A stretch of DNA of 64,000 nt from Synanceia verrucosa (GCA_029721515.1 CM056565.1:9178742-9242741); one strand, 5' to 3'; shown: positions 27,201 to 39,071, numbered from the stretch's first letter. Translations and numbers: made by a program. Notes: generated by a model from the letters alone, not told the origin.

Positions 27201-30200
27201 GAGCTTTGAGAAACACCAGGATGAACATATACAGTACATGCAGTGTATACATGTATACTTATATACATTTATACAGACAGTATGAGAAAAATATATTATA
27301 AATTTAAACTTTAAATTTAAAATTTTAATGTTTAAACCTGATATATGAGTATGAACCTAAAAATGAACATATATCCCCTTTTAATAAAGGTCCTCCTTTG
27401 ATGTTCAAACTACTATTTAACTAAATGAAAATCATGTGCAGCACCTTTTATGTTTACTTTATTACTGTAAACTATATGTCATGATTTATATTGTTGATAA
27501 TTAATTATATCTCATTACTATAATAATTGTCATAATATACATTGCTTAACAAATTTATTAGAGCACCTGCCCTATTTGTTTCAAAGAGCCTCCAGCATCA
27601 GTGCTTTAATTCAGACTGTCTGTCCAGGTTTTCAGTCATCCAGGTCAAGATAAATCAAATTATTATGTATTAATTCAGACTCTTTCTTTCTCACTGAGTT
27701 CCCTACTCTTCATCATTTTGAACAGGAGTGAGGAATTTAAACTGAATTCACCCTTTTGGACCAAATTTGAGTCAGAACACTTGAATTTATTCATCATAAA
27801 TTAATCAAGAATAACAAACAGCCACTAGAACACATTTTTCTGATCAGGAATGACAGGAAATAACTGGAATTTGTCATCTCAATCAAAACATAATAAAGTG
27901 TTTTTTTTTTTAATTTTAGAATTCCTGGATAACAACAATAATTATATTTTATCATTAAATACATCATTTTGGTTAAAGAGCTTCCACTTACTGGTGGATT
28001 AACCATTACAAAAACATAAAAGTATTTTGGTAATCAGCAGTACTGGATTTGTTAAGCACTGAATATTAAGTCAACAGTCATTATTGATACAGATACACAA
28101 TATTAACACAGTATTAAAAACACTCATGAATGCTCTGCTGAAGTATCTGTAGCTGTCCAGCCCAAGGCCTGTTTCCTAATCTAATCTAATTGTTGACTTT
28201 GAGCCTAGTTTAACTGTGAGCTGCTGGTTTAAATCCTCATCCAGTATGTTGCTCTCTCACAGTGCTAATGTTGCATTTTGCATCTGCAAACAGTTGACTA
28301 ACCTCTAAGTTGTCAAATACGTGTCAATACGCACTTGCTTGCAGGTTGTCATAATAAATAAATATTCAGTCCCAGCAGCCACCTCTGTCTGAGCGACTCA
28401 GTCCACCTCCCGCTCCGATCTAGCCTCTATTTGCACAGTGTTATGTTGTGTGACCTCTGTGTTGTGTTGCCCTGTTAGCTACTGTCAAAGTTTCCTTCAC
28501 CTCTACACAGTGATCCCTCTGTCTGAGACTACACTTCATCCATCCATTGCATAGCTGATGGTGAATAGGTAGAAAAGTATTGCAGACACTAGACCTTAAA
28601 AAGTCTTCACTGACCCAAACTCAAATGCAAGTTTAAAACCAAGCATAAAGAAGGTGGTTCTGGCCCCACAGTCCAGTCTAAAGTGTCTGCTACTACTACT
28701 GTCTGTAGTTCTGAATAATCTGCACAGCTGGTAAGTGGAAGACGGTATGATAAATGCCCCAAACATACAGAGATTACCACTGATTTCCAGGAAAAATTCA
28801 GAGGTTGTGTGACCTATTTAAGAATGCAACATGCTGTCCTTTTTAATGCTGACTTTCAGCCTGCTACTGGCCACTGTGTTGCTTTTGAAAAGTCTCTTTG
28901 CTTTCTCCTGTGACACTAATGTCATCACTTTTATTCCAGTGTTAAGGATGCAGGATGTGTGTTTTTGCCCCGTTCTTCTCTCTGTCACGCTCTTGTTTTC
29001 TTGTTGCTCTGCAGGCAGTGGAAGAAAAGTTGTCCCTGGATGCCTTGCTGCAGATGTCAGGTGCTCAGGTGAGGGACACCATGCGAAGACTGGGGTCCAG
29101 TTCAGAGGAATGTGCCAGGCTCAGTGCTGCCCTCTCCTGTCTGAAGAGTGCTACTGAATCAGGTGTGTGCTCAGCCTCTGTGGTCAACGAGTATCTCTCT
29201 GTATTCTTGCTCCTTCTGCTGATGATGTTTGTTTTCTGTGTTTTCTGTGTTGTCCAGGAGGTGAACTGAGGGAAGACGGCAGCCCCTGGCTGTCTGAGCC
29301 TACGAGGAGGGACAGCGGCTCCCTACTGACTGCAGACCAGCTGACCGGTTTTGGGACTCCGCTCCGCCCTCACAGTCCATCGCCTCTTGCCCGCCCATCC
29401 GCCATCCATTCCACCCCATCCACTCCCTGCGCCACCTTCCCTCACCCCCGCTCGGGCTCGGTGTCGGCGGCACCCACACCCGAGGCACTGACGTCATATG
29501 GCCACAGCGAAAGCCCCCTCACCGATCCATTTCCGATGTCCTTAGCCCGTGCTGCTCGGCTCCACGGACGCACTTCCACCCCACCCATAACTCCACCCTC
29601 AAAGAGGCGTCATCGACTGAAGCCCCCCTGCACGCCTCCGCCGCAGTCCCGCAAAGTGCTGCACCTGCTTCCCAACATCACCCTGACGCGCAGCAAAAGC
29701 CACGAGTCCCAGCTGGGCAACCGCATCGAGGACCCACCAGCCACCAACAAGTAGGTGTTCAGAGGGCAGTTTGGTCGAACATACTGTTACCCCTAATTTC
29801 CACCGGATGGGCTCTGCTACAACCCACTATATCGCGCGATATAGTGGGTTGTAGAGTTTCTCTGCAAGGAATTGCACAGAAGCACCTCTAAATCTTGCGT
29901 TTACCAGAGATGTGCTCATGAGTTTCTTGGAAAGTCTCACTCAACATAAAAAAGCAGATTCAATAAATATTAGTTGACTAATTGAATAAGAGGGGGCAGT
30001 TTACCAATTTCTATTTATTTCAAATCTAAGGACCCATTGATTACTTTGTTGACTTTCTCAAGTCTCATTTTATTTTTTCATTCAGTCTGTTACATATACT
30101 AATATTCCATTACACATCATACGCTTGTGTAATTGCTTAAGCTGTTAATTGAGCCACACAAAATGCATCGATTGAAATCAGTAATTGTATATCATTTATC

Positions 30201-30746
30201 AACAGTTTGCTTCATGTCATTATGAATTCATTTCATTTTTCAGTAAGACCTTGTCATACGCTGCATTAGTCAGAGATGTAAACATGATAAATGCTATCCA
30301 ATACAAGGCACAAAGGTGAATATTCATATATACACAAACCGGCCAAATAGTTCTTGAGCACTGTAAAATATAGACAGTTAACATGTTAAAAAGGCCATGT
30401 ACAGAGGAGTAATGAAGGGAACAAACAGTGCTAGTGTTTGCAGCAGCCTATTTACGCAAGCATGATCATGGTGGCGTTACAGTCATTCGGTCACTGTTGC
30501 AGCCTCATGTTTCAAAATTTGCTGCAGTTTTTCCTGAAAACATCTGTCCGGTTGTTGCCTCAGTCTTCCACTCAGTGTCGGGACAGAAGCAATGCTTTCC
30601 TCACGTCCTCCTTCCCTCTCTCACATCCTGCCTGTTGCTCCTTTGCTCCGACTGTATGAGCGGAGCTAATCCCCACACAGATTCCCAGAGATTATGACTC
30701 ATGTCAAAACAGGAAGCATTTCCTAGGACTGATGCTCAGAGGTGGC

Positions 30747-30790
<44 letters not shown>

Positions 30791-33700
30791 TCTCTCTATT
30801 GTGATTGGATGCTCATACACAAACAAACCACATGTTTATCCATAATATCCTGTCTGTTTATGGAAAGCTTTATTGGGGGTAAAAGGAAAAAAAAAACAGT
30901 CAAAGGTGGAAGTAAATACAGCTGACATAGATCCAATGCATCTAATGCATGCATAGACAATCTCGCTAGTTTATCCTGGCTTTGTACACTGTAGCATATA
31001 TTACAACAGCAGACTGGAAACAGGTAACAGCAGTTAAGAAAGTTATTTTTCCAACTGTGTGTACTCACGTGGGGATGTGCATGTGTTTAAACCACAGAGC
31101 TGGCATTGCTTATGACTTTAGTCTGGGCTTTAAGGATGTCACCCTGTCTGTCCCGTGCCAGTGCTATTTAGGTGCTCCCAATGTGCCTCTGTCTGTAGTC
31201 CTTACATAACCTGCTGTCTACAGTCTGCTGCTCAAGATGCTGCAGACCTGATGGAACATCACACTTTGCTTCTCGCCACTGTGACGGACGTGCTTTTTTG
31301 TTCCCATTCCCTTCTGTACAGGTGTGTTAAAAAGAACAAGTTGTTGCTGAATATGCAAGTCAATGGGAATGGCTGTGAGGACCCACCATCTCGGTACCAG
31401 GTGGTGTCGGCACGCACCCCCGGAGTCGGCCCGACCACCACCACAGCGTCTTACACCCTGCCTGGCACACCCACGCTGCTGGAGGAGCACAGCACCATCA
31501 AGAGTGAGTCTTATTTTTGTGGATTTGGTGAATATGTATGTTTGATGTGTCAAAAATCCAAGTTTATTAGACTCTAATGGCAAGAAACTGGTGACATGTT
31601 ATTAGGCAGGGGATACAATTCAATATGTTATGAAATAGGGGCTCACTGTAACCGATTTGATTATACTGTGATTGTTTTTGTTGTTTTTTTTTTAATGAAA
31701 GCTGTCATCGTACGGAAAACGTCACCTTATGCATAAAATCTGAGTTTAAAATAAAGCTTTTATTTTGTTTTGTTTATCTGTCACTGTAACATTCAACATC
31801 ATAGCATGACTTTTATCCAATCTGAGCCTCTGCCTGCCACAAAACTTTAAATCAACAGTTATTTTGAGAATCATTACAGTATCAAAAAAACATATCTCAG
31901 CATATCAATATTTTCTCACCCACTGTTTATCCAGTTTGACCAAAAGCGTAACAAGTTCTCGACTGAATGAGTACAGTCTGAAAAATTATTATTCCTCATG
32001 TTTTTTATGATATCTGCCAAGGAGTTTATGTTTCTGTTTGGCTTGTCATTTGTCAGCAAGATTACAGAAAAAGTTATATTTCATGTAACTTAGTGGACGG
32101 GTCAAGGAACAACTTATTAAATTTTGGAGCGGATTGGTGTTGGCGGAGGTCTGTGCTCTCTCTGAATGCAGTTGTAGAATATTCTTATGTTTAAATTAAA
32201 GTAGCGGTTATTTTGCACTTCAATAATATATTACGTTGTTTTTATTCAGATTTATTGAGGTTATTTTTCAATGTCTTCTGATTTTTTTTTTAAATTTATT
32301 CTATTCATTTGTAGAATATTCTTAGGTTTAAGGTTAAAATTGATGTAACCCTTTGGTCAATAATAAATGGGTCAGTTTTTCTCAGACATACTGTTGCTGA
32401 CTATTGCTCTCTGTTTGAGTAATATCACTTGATAAAGGCCTTTTCTAATACTCCATACTACAAAATCAGTAATAAACGTATGTATGATTCATGCTGATAT
32501 TGTATTGGATCAATATCGGTATTGACCAATACTCAAGTCTACAATATCGGTGTCCTATGAAGTGAAAGTGAAGTGACCCCCTGAATCAGTTTTTTTTTAA
32601 TACCTAAAATGGCCCTAAAATGTTGTAGATTTGACACTGTTCTAATCTAAAATGATAACAGTTATCTTTTTCAACATAACCTGATCCTCCTCTGGATCTT
32701 CCTCCCCTTCTCTCCGTCCTTCCAGATAACGTCGCACTGCATCGCAGCTCCCCGCAGGCAGTAAGGAGGGACATTGGCCTCGCAGTCACACACAGGTAGA
32801 TCTTTCTCTTTCACTGGTTCAAGTAAGAAATAATCAGTAATGCTGAAGGTTTAACGGCATTGCTTGTGTTTATGTAGGTTTTCAACCAAGTCCTGGCTGT
32901 CCCAGACGTGTCAGGTTTGCCAGAAGAACATGATGTTTGGGGTTAAGTGCAAACACTGTCGGTGAGTTAAGTGCTTTATGCCATTCAACTTTAGTCAGTG
33001 TTTTTTTTTTTTACATGGAGTTCGACTTTAACATGCTCATATTCTGCCTTCCATCTGTGCAGGTTAAAGTGCCACAACAAATGCACAAAGGAAGCCCCGT
33101 CCTGCAGAATCTCCTTTCTACCAAGTAAGCTTTGGTTTCATCTGCAGATGATGTATGATGATACTGTACGTAAACATTTTGACGTTTGCGATTTTTCCTC
33201 TGCAGTCGCCAAAATTCGCAGGACCGAGTCTGTTCCATCTGACATAAACAACCCCGTGGACCGGCCGGCAGAAGCGCCGCAGTTTGGCACACTACCGAAG
33301 GCCATTACAAAAAAGGTGAAAAATGTCTGAGGAGTTCTGCATTACATCATATCGTATCATTCCAGGAGCATGTTTGCTGTAATTCCCACTGGTTCCTGAT
33401 GCACTGCTGACCTCTTTCTGATCCACATCTACATGGATTAAGTGATGTCATCGTCTGCCCCTTTAAAACATTGTAAACATCAGTGAAGCACTCTTCATTT
33501 CTGCCCTTGTATCAGCAATCTAAAATGGAAAGTAAAACAAAATATAGAAGCCGTAGATGCCATCTTAAATATTACCTCCATCCATCCCGAGCAGGATCAC
33601 CCCCCAGTGCTGAACCAGCTGGACTCCAGCAGCAATCCGTCCTCCACCACCTCGTCCACGCCGTCCTCCCCTGCACCCTTCCAGCAGAGCAACCCCCCAA

Positions 33701-36700
33701 GCGCCACTCCACCGCCCAACCCCTCGCCCAAAGGCCATCGGGACAGCCGCTTCAATTTCCCCGGTAAGCCCTCTTCCCATTAAAATAATAACACCTGGAT
33801 GCATAAACAATATGGAAATTCACTGTACTGATATCTTAACAAACAAATCCAGACACTAAAACACGCATGCTAACACTGTGCGCTTGATTTCCTCCTTATT
33901 ACACATGTTAACTTACCAGTTTAGTATTGAGTCATATCTACCACAGACACCCTTCTCTTCCCTCCTGTCTCTCTACTAGATGGTAACACTGAAGAAAAAA
34001 ATGCTTTGTACTGATGTGTTCATTCAAAGCTTCTCTAACCAAAAATCTTGCTCCCTGCCATGCTTGTCGGTCTGGTCTCTCCCTCTCTTTTTTCCCCACA
34101 AAAGCTGCCTGTTACTTTCAGCACAGACAGCAGTTTATCTTCCCCGGTGAGTTGGCGGTCCCAAAGTGTCACACTGCATTGTTAATCTCCTCCCCTCAGC
34201 CCTTCAGATTCCCACGTGGCTCTATCCGTCCTGCATGTTTGCTTTTAGGGTTGTAGCAGTTAACCAGAGCTGGTTTTGACTTTGTTCCAGCAAACTAGGG
34301 TTGCATGTTGACACTTTGAAGTCTTTTGATACCATCTGCTGGTGGTGGTGGGGACTTGCATTTTGTGTATGTGGTGGTGGTGGGCTGAGGCTTTCCTAAA
34401 GGGAACAATAAACCTTTCCTCCTAACACATCTTTTTTCTGCAGATGTCTCCAGTCCTGCTCATTTACACCCTGATGTCCTCCAAGACACTGTGTAAGTAT
34501 TTATATTTAAAAAGATCAAGTTCAGCTGCTTAATTGTTCACATGTATTTTCTTTGATTTTTAACCCTGGTGTCAATCTCTGTGCCACAGCAGTGAAATAG
34601 AGCAATCAGCAGATGATGTACACACCGAGCTGATAGAAGGAGAAGATGAAGAGGTAACGTCGCCACATGTTGTTAAAAAAAAAAAAAAAATAGCAGAAAA
34701 TACAGTTGGTGCTCTCAGAATAATGAGGTTAAAGAAGTGTATCTTTGCATCACATTCATTTTTTGGAGGCTGATATTGTCGCCATCAAGAGTATCAGAAA
34801 GAAATGAGGTGATCGACAGAAAAGAGTGTTAACTTCAACAAAGCTGGAAGTTCACTGTTCTGAGAAAACCAGCTGTGTCAGACTTGGTGATCCAAGCAGA
34901 AACAATGGCTACTCTGATATTTGTTTATTGGCATCAGGTTTGACCTGTTTGGCTCTTAAAACACTCGAGAGTCAACGTTGGCTCACATTTACTGAACATA
35001 TTGACCAGACGGCAACTTGTAGTTCTGAAAACTGCGTTCTTTCTAATAACCAGCAGGGGCTGCCATTAGAAAAAGTAACCTGATGGTATGGAAGATTTCT
35101 CACCACAGTAAACATTCTAACATATAGTTTCAGCTCTTCTTCAACTCAGCATGATGCTCAGTTAGTAAATTATGGTTAGAGTCAAACAGACCATAAAACG
35201 AGATGTTTTGGGATTGACAGGTTGATACTGCAGCATTGTCCAGTCTTTGAGTTATTTGTGTTTTTGTCTAAAATAAAGATATATAACAATCCAGTAGCCT
35301 GATGTATATTTTGCCATTTTCTAATAGAGGTAGAAATGCTGTGTTTTCTTAATTTGTAACAAAAAGCCACACTCTTGCAGGAAGGGGAAGAGGAAATTGA
35401 GGTTGAAGATGAAGACCCAGATGCAGAGGATGATAATGAGGACGAAGAGGATGAGGATGACAATGAAGGGGATGAGGAGGACGACGGGGAGGACATCAGG
35501 ATGAACGTGGGCTCAGATGGCGAGTGCGACGACCTGGACGATCTGCCCAGCTCTCGGGGAAACCAGTGGAAGGGGCCCATCTCCCGTAAGGCGAGTCAGA
35601 CCAGCGTCTACCTGCAGGAGTGGGACATCCCTTTCGAGCAGCTAGACCTGGGAGAACTCATAGGGAAGGTGAGGAATCGAACCCAGGCGATCATAGCGCA
35701 CATAGCATATCCGGAAAAGGAACTCCTGCTTAAGTTGTTGTCTGTTCTTGCAGGGCCGCTGGGGCAAAGTGCACAAGGGTCGGTGGCACGGCGAGGTAGC
35801 TATCAGACTCCTGGAGATCGATGGAAACAACCAGGACCACCTGAAGCTCTTTAAAAAGGAGGTAATGAACTACAGGCAGACGAGGCATGAGAACGTGGTC
35901 CTCTTCATGGGGGCCTGCATGGCCCCGCCCCACCTAGCCATCATCACCAGGTGAGAGCAGAAATATCGAACGCACCCCTGAAATGATTTTCATCATTCAT
36001 GTTTTCATCTTCAGTTGAATCTGTTCTTCTCTTCTCTCCCCACAGTTTCTGTAAAGGGAGGACGCTGTATTCAGTCGTTAGGGACACTAAAAACACTTTG
36101 GATATTAATAAGACGAGACAAATTGCTCAGGAGATTGTAAAGGTAATTTTTTTTCATATATATGTCCACCCAGTTTGCAAGCATGCACCTGAAGAATAGG
36201 TCTTCTTTAAATATTACTCTGTTAAATAGGTTTCATTCTGCTGTTTGTATATAAATACTGTCCCATGAGCGTGTTGCCAGTTCTGTAACTAAATAATCTG
36301 GAACTGTCACGTTGTCTTGCGGTGCAGGGAATGGGCTACCTGCATGCTAAAGGCATCGTCCACAAAGACCTGAAGTCAAAGAACGTCTTTCACGACACCA
36401 ATAAAGTCATAATCACAGACTTCGGGCTGTTTGGGATCTCGGGAGTTGTACAGGAGGGAAGGTAAGAAACGCCACTGAAGAGGCCTTTAAAAACACAACC
36501 TCAGCTGAAGTGCTCTACACAGCACACTGCTGTTATCTGCAGCGCTCCAGTGATTGGTAATAACTGCTGAGGCCCTGCAGTCCTGCTGCTACTTCCATTG
36601 CAAAAAAAAATAAATCCTGGCTGACAAAGCCTGAAGGCTCCCTATTGTAAAATCCAAAAGTATATTTTGCTAATTTCATACTCCCTCTGTGTATGATGGA

Positions 36701-38569
36701 CTACATTTAGTTAACATTTGATGTTTGTTACTCTTTTTTTTTTTTCCCCAGACGTGAGAACAAACTGAAGCTTCCACACGGCTGGATTTGTTATCTGGCA
36801 CCAGAGATTGTGCGCAGGATGAGCCCAGGGAACAACGAGGACCGCCTTCCTTTTTCCACCGCAGCAGATGTGTACGCCTTCGGGTAAGTTCTGCTTCTTA
36901 GTTAAGACCTACTGCCCTGTCACACCTGTTTCTGACTGAAAAGAGCTCACTTCACTGAGAATAAACCCACTTATTCTTTCCCCCTCTTTTTAAGCACCAT
37001 TTGGTATGAGCTCCAAGCTAGGGACTGGCCAATCACCAACCAGCATGTGGAAGCTACCATCTGGCAGGTGGGGAGTGGAGAGGGCATAAAGAAGGTCCTG
37101 GCGGAGATCAGCCTCGGCAAGGAGGTCACTGTGAGTTCAAACGCAAGCACGAGTGTGTCAGTCGTTTGTGAAGTGTATATTTGTTCTGTTTGTGGCAAAA
37201 GATGAGCCGTACTCTGGTGAAACTAGTGGTCTGTCGTCTCAGGAGATCCTCTCTGCCTGCTGGGCTTATGACCTGAGAGAGAGGCCCACCTTCACCCAGC
37301 TGGCCGACATGCTGGAGAAGCTTCCCAAACTCAACCGCAGACTGTCGCACCCCGGACACTTCTGGAAGTCTGCAGAGTAGGTATCCAGAAACGAAGGACC
37401 GTGTGAAAACAAAATGAAGATCGGGTAGTTAGATTTGGTGGTTCCTTGTGGTACAGTGGCTCGTCAGTCACTGACAAACACTATGAGCCCTCAGGGTTAG
37501 GGTTACGTAGTCTTATTTATAAGTACATATGTAGATTTTGAAGGTTTGATAGTTTTGAAGTATTTCATGATTTCTGTTCTTCCTTGCTCTCTAATGAAAT
37601 GAGAACTCTGCGCTTTTTATACGAGCAAATGTTCATTTTAAAGGTCATTTTATTTAATTATCACACAACAACACTGTAGTTTGACTGTCACTGTCTCATA
37701 TTCTGAATTTGTGCTGCGAAACATCGCACAGAGACCAGATTTGTTGTCATGGCAATTTTCAGTCTCTTAAACGAGGCTGGCTGGACCGATCCACACAGAT
37801 GTGATGTGATGTGCTAAATGTAGTATTTGTGTTCATTTCTGTCCTCATACATGTTTAAAACAACCACAATTTTGCAAGAAACAGCAGTTTAAGTTCAATC
37901 ATTGGTTCGTTCTCACCGTCAGCAAACTTAAAAAAGGGACATTTTTGGGACATGAGCTTAAAGGTGAGAGCATTTGTCCACAGTGTCCGACAAATATTTC
38001 TGCCTCTGCACCGATGAAGTGACTTAGCAGTCTTGTACAAATCTGCACCAGAGGAGAATCTCATCCTCCCACCAGCTTCTTCTCTTCCTGCTTCCTGTCC
38101 ACCGTCTACGCATTCATTTCCACAACTTCACTGCAACTTTGCTTTCACGCCACGTTTTCATGATTTGCTTTTTCACAAACCTCTGCCGTGTTTGCTCCAA
38201 CACTACAAGCTACCATTTTACTTTTCGTGTAAAGTGAGGGGCTTCACCATCAGTCCTGAATAGTTACAAATGCCAGTGTCGTTGAGCTGGACGATGGGAG
38301 AGGTGCAGGCGTGAAATGATTTAAAGAGATCCACGTGGTTCATAAAAAGTGATGAATTGAAGCTTGATGTTGATTGAACTCACAGTCACACCTGTTGTTT
38401 AGGTAGTAAATGGCCTTTTAACTAATCTGTGTGTAATACCTCGCTGCTTTTCTGCACCGTAAAGCCGTTCCTTTACTTCCACTAACCGTCTAACGTTTTG
38501 TGTTTTTTCCCTTTTTGCTCTTTCCTCTCTCTTTTTCTTTGTTTTTCTCTCTTCTAATCTAGGTTGTAG
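14264..38569 (+). CDS. ksr1: Kinase suppressor of Ras 1 (MAPK scaffold pseudokinase)
   Basis: Scaffold that brings RAF, MEK and ERK together at the membrane. Exons: 14264-14482, 24507-24647, 29015-29162, 29258-29750, 31322-31503, 32726-32795, 32879-32961, 33063-33124, 33206-33315, 33595-33763, 34105-34146, 34444-34492, 34590-34653, 35381-35668, 35754-35950, 36046-36142, 36328-36461, 36752-36883, 36995-37130, 37243-37376, 38563-38569 (or read-through to TAG 37378-37380). All have AG/GT borders. Domains in order: CA1 (GLRTKCAASNDLTQQEIRTLE); Ser/Pro linker with 14-3-3-type site TRSKSHESQLGNR; C1 domain ending HNKCTKEAPSC; RRTESVPSDINNPVD; ERK-docking FNFP and FIFP; a long Asp/Glu run; and the kinase domain (HGEVAIRL with Arg for the catalytic Lys, IVHKDLKSKNV, DFGLFGI). 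DDLPSSR-like and PVDRPAE words favour KSR1 over KSR2. About 985 aa. Exon 7 is one base short for the frame (see findings). Confidence 0.96.
15216..15542. mobile_element. hAT-like MITE in ksr1 intron 1
   Basis: Ends are CTAGGATGCAACAATTAGTC and, inverted, GATAATCAGCAGCCCTAAC, a degenerate form of the TAGGGCTGC inverted repeats of a very common fish MITE. The interior is AT-rich with repeated GATTAAT/ATTGAT words. No coding capacity. Confidence 0.6.
18062..18079. repeat. Short (GT)n microsatellite
   Basis: Nine GT units in ksr1 intron 1. Confidence 0.9.
18314..18404 (-). repeat. Inverted dispersed repeat, left copy
   Basis: GTTTGTTGAAGACGTTTCAC, then CCAAGAGGTTCTTCAGTTCTG and further AAACAAAC / CACCAAGAG words. 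The same words occur in reverse complement at about 20525-20676. Each copy can fold: TGAAGA pairs with TCTTCA around an inner CCTCT/AGAGG hairpin. I recognise it as a frequent teleost repeat but cannot name its family. Confidence 0.65.
18503..19684 (-). mobile_element. Tc1-like transposon, decayed
   Basis: The left end is TA then CAGGGGTTGGACAATGAAAC at 18505-18524. The inverted partner GTTTCAGTTTCATTGTCCAA lies at 19665-19684. TA as target is typical of Tc1/mariner. The right outermost bases of the inverted repeat are missing; sequence passes through a second ATGAAACTGAA directly into a GT microsatellite. Length of about 1.18 kb is a little short for a full element. It carries a broken transposase on the minus strand and lies in ksr1 intron 1. 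Confidence 0.9.
18597..19334 (-). pseudogene. Tc1-like transposase, frameshifted
   Basis: The minus strand encodes in pieces a Tc1-type cut-and-paste transposase. There is an N-terminal helix-turn-helix part (ERKRKLSERDVQVLTRIVSK, 19334 downward), then a catalytic part from 19085 downward. The DDE residues are visible: YFSDES, HDNTPIH, and Glu in NINEPLW; HGGGSVMVW is also present. The two parts lie in different frames, and the C-terminus after RKRFPPPAS is shifted and degraded, so no functional enzyme is expected. Confidence 0.85.
19695..19744. repeat. (GT)n-(AC)n self-complementary microsatellite
   Basis: A run of about 17 GT units switches at GTAC to about 8 AC units, so the tract can fold on itself. 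It begins about ten bases after the damaged right end of the Tc1-like element. Confidence 0.95.
20050..20316. mobile_element. MITE-like element, CTGTCACCCCTAATTT termini
   Basis: The right end is AAAATTAGGGGTGACAG. The left end is a diverged CTGTCAGTACCCACCAGGTCC. The GC-rich core contains GCTCCGCCGGACAGCTG, AAATCGCGAGATTTC (a short palindrome) and CCGACGTCC words. The same terminal word opens the palindromic element at 29784. A DNA-transposon derivative is the likeliest reading. Confidence 0.5.
20525..20676 (+). repeat. Inverted dispersed repeat, right copy
   Basis: CCAGTCAGAACTGAAGAAGC, then TTGGATGAGAGGTTGAGAGG and GTCTTCAACAAACCCAG, mirror the copy at 18314-18404. AAACAAACA-type words flank both. 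The pair encloses about 2.1 kb including the Tc1-like element and a MITE. Confidence 0.65.
21050..21106. repeat. (TG)n microsatellite
   Basis: About 28 TG units with one TATG interruption. Confidence 0.95.
21211..21239. repeat. (TG)n microsatellite
   Basis: About 14 TG units, 105 bases after the previous tract. Confidence 0.95.
22497..22526. repeat. (CCT)n microsatellite
   Basis: Ten CCT units in ksr1 intron 1; a polypurine-polypyrimidine tract. Confidence 0.95.
27539..28061 (+). mobile_element. MITE of TTAACAA-terminated family, copy 2
   Basis: The left end is CATTGCTTAACAAATTTATT; the right end TGGATTTGTTAAGCACTG is its inverted counterpart. The internal words GGATTAACCATTACAAAAAC and GTTAAAGAGCTTCCAC recur in copies 1 and 3. 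This is the only copy with both ends. It lies in ksr1 intron 2. Confidence 0.65.
29784..29854. repeat. Terminal MITE word plus perfect 38-bp palindrome
   Basis: CTGTTACCCCTAATTTCCAC (29784-29803) matches the terminal word of the element at 20050-20316. From 29817 to 29854 follows a perfect spacerless palindrome centred on ATCGCGCGAT; each arm is 19 bases. It lies 66 bases after the donor site of ksr1 exon 4. Confidence 0.9.
30750..30783. repeat. (AC)n microsatellite
   Basis: About 17 CA units in ksr1 intron 4. Confidence 0.95.
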
Positions 38570-39022
38570 CAGTCGCTCTGAAACATAAGCAATGCAAAAC
38601 AAAAGCCTTGGGTCTGCCTTGCATGCTCCTGTATCCTTAACTCTTACAGGATTGATTGGACACTGCTTCCACTTAACCCACAGTCTGATCTTCCATGTCT
38701 AAGCGTTGCATTTTTTTTTGTTGTTGTTTTTTTTTTGGTTGTCGAGGAGGAGGTAGAAGTGGGGGATCCTTTCCCCTCCTGTTCCTCTGACACCTCTTTA
38801 GCTTCCTGTTGGGTTTTAGTTCTGTAATGATGGGACTCTGAGGCTTGTGGCTGCTGCTGTGCTGGTGTCTGCCCTTCCTCCTCTGTGCTGCTGTGATGTG
38901 ACACAGCTCTTTGCTCCTCTCTGAAACTCACACAGACACACTGCTGGACATAAAATGGACCCTGCCACCAAACGGACCACTTCATTTATTCCCCCCCTTG
39001 AGGGGGTTGTGCAGGCTGAGTG

Positions 39023-39067
<45 letters not shown>
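39023..39067. repeat. (CT)n microsatellite in ksr1 3'UTR
   Basis: About 22 CT units. Confidence 0.95.

Positions 39068-39071
<4 letters not shown>

Noticed and set aside
35182..35580. Serine-rich minus-strand ORF of 132 codons
   Set aside because: Antisense of the ksr1 GAx-rich acidic tract, which reads as Ser codons on the other strand.
38644..38985. 113-codon minus-strand ORF
   Set aside because: Low-complexity Lys/Thr/Ser frame inside the ksr1 3'UTR; no family resemblance.
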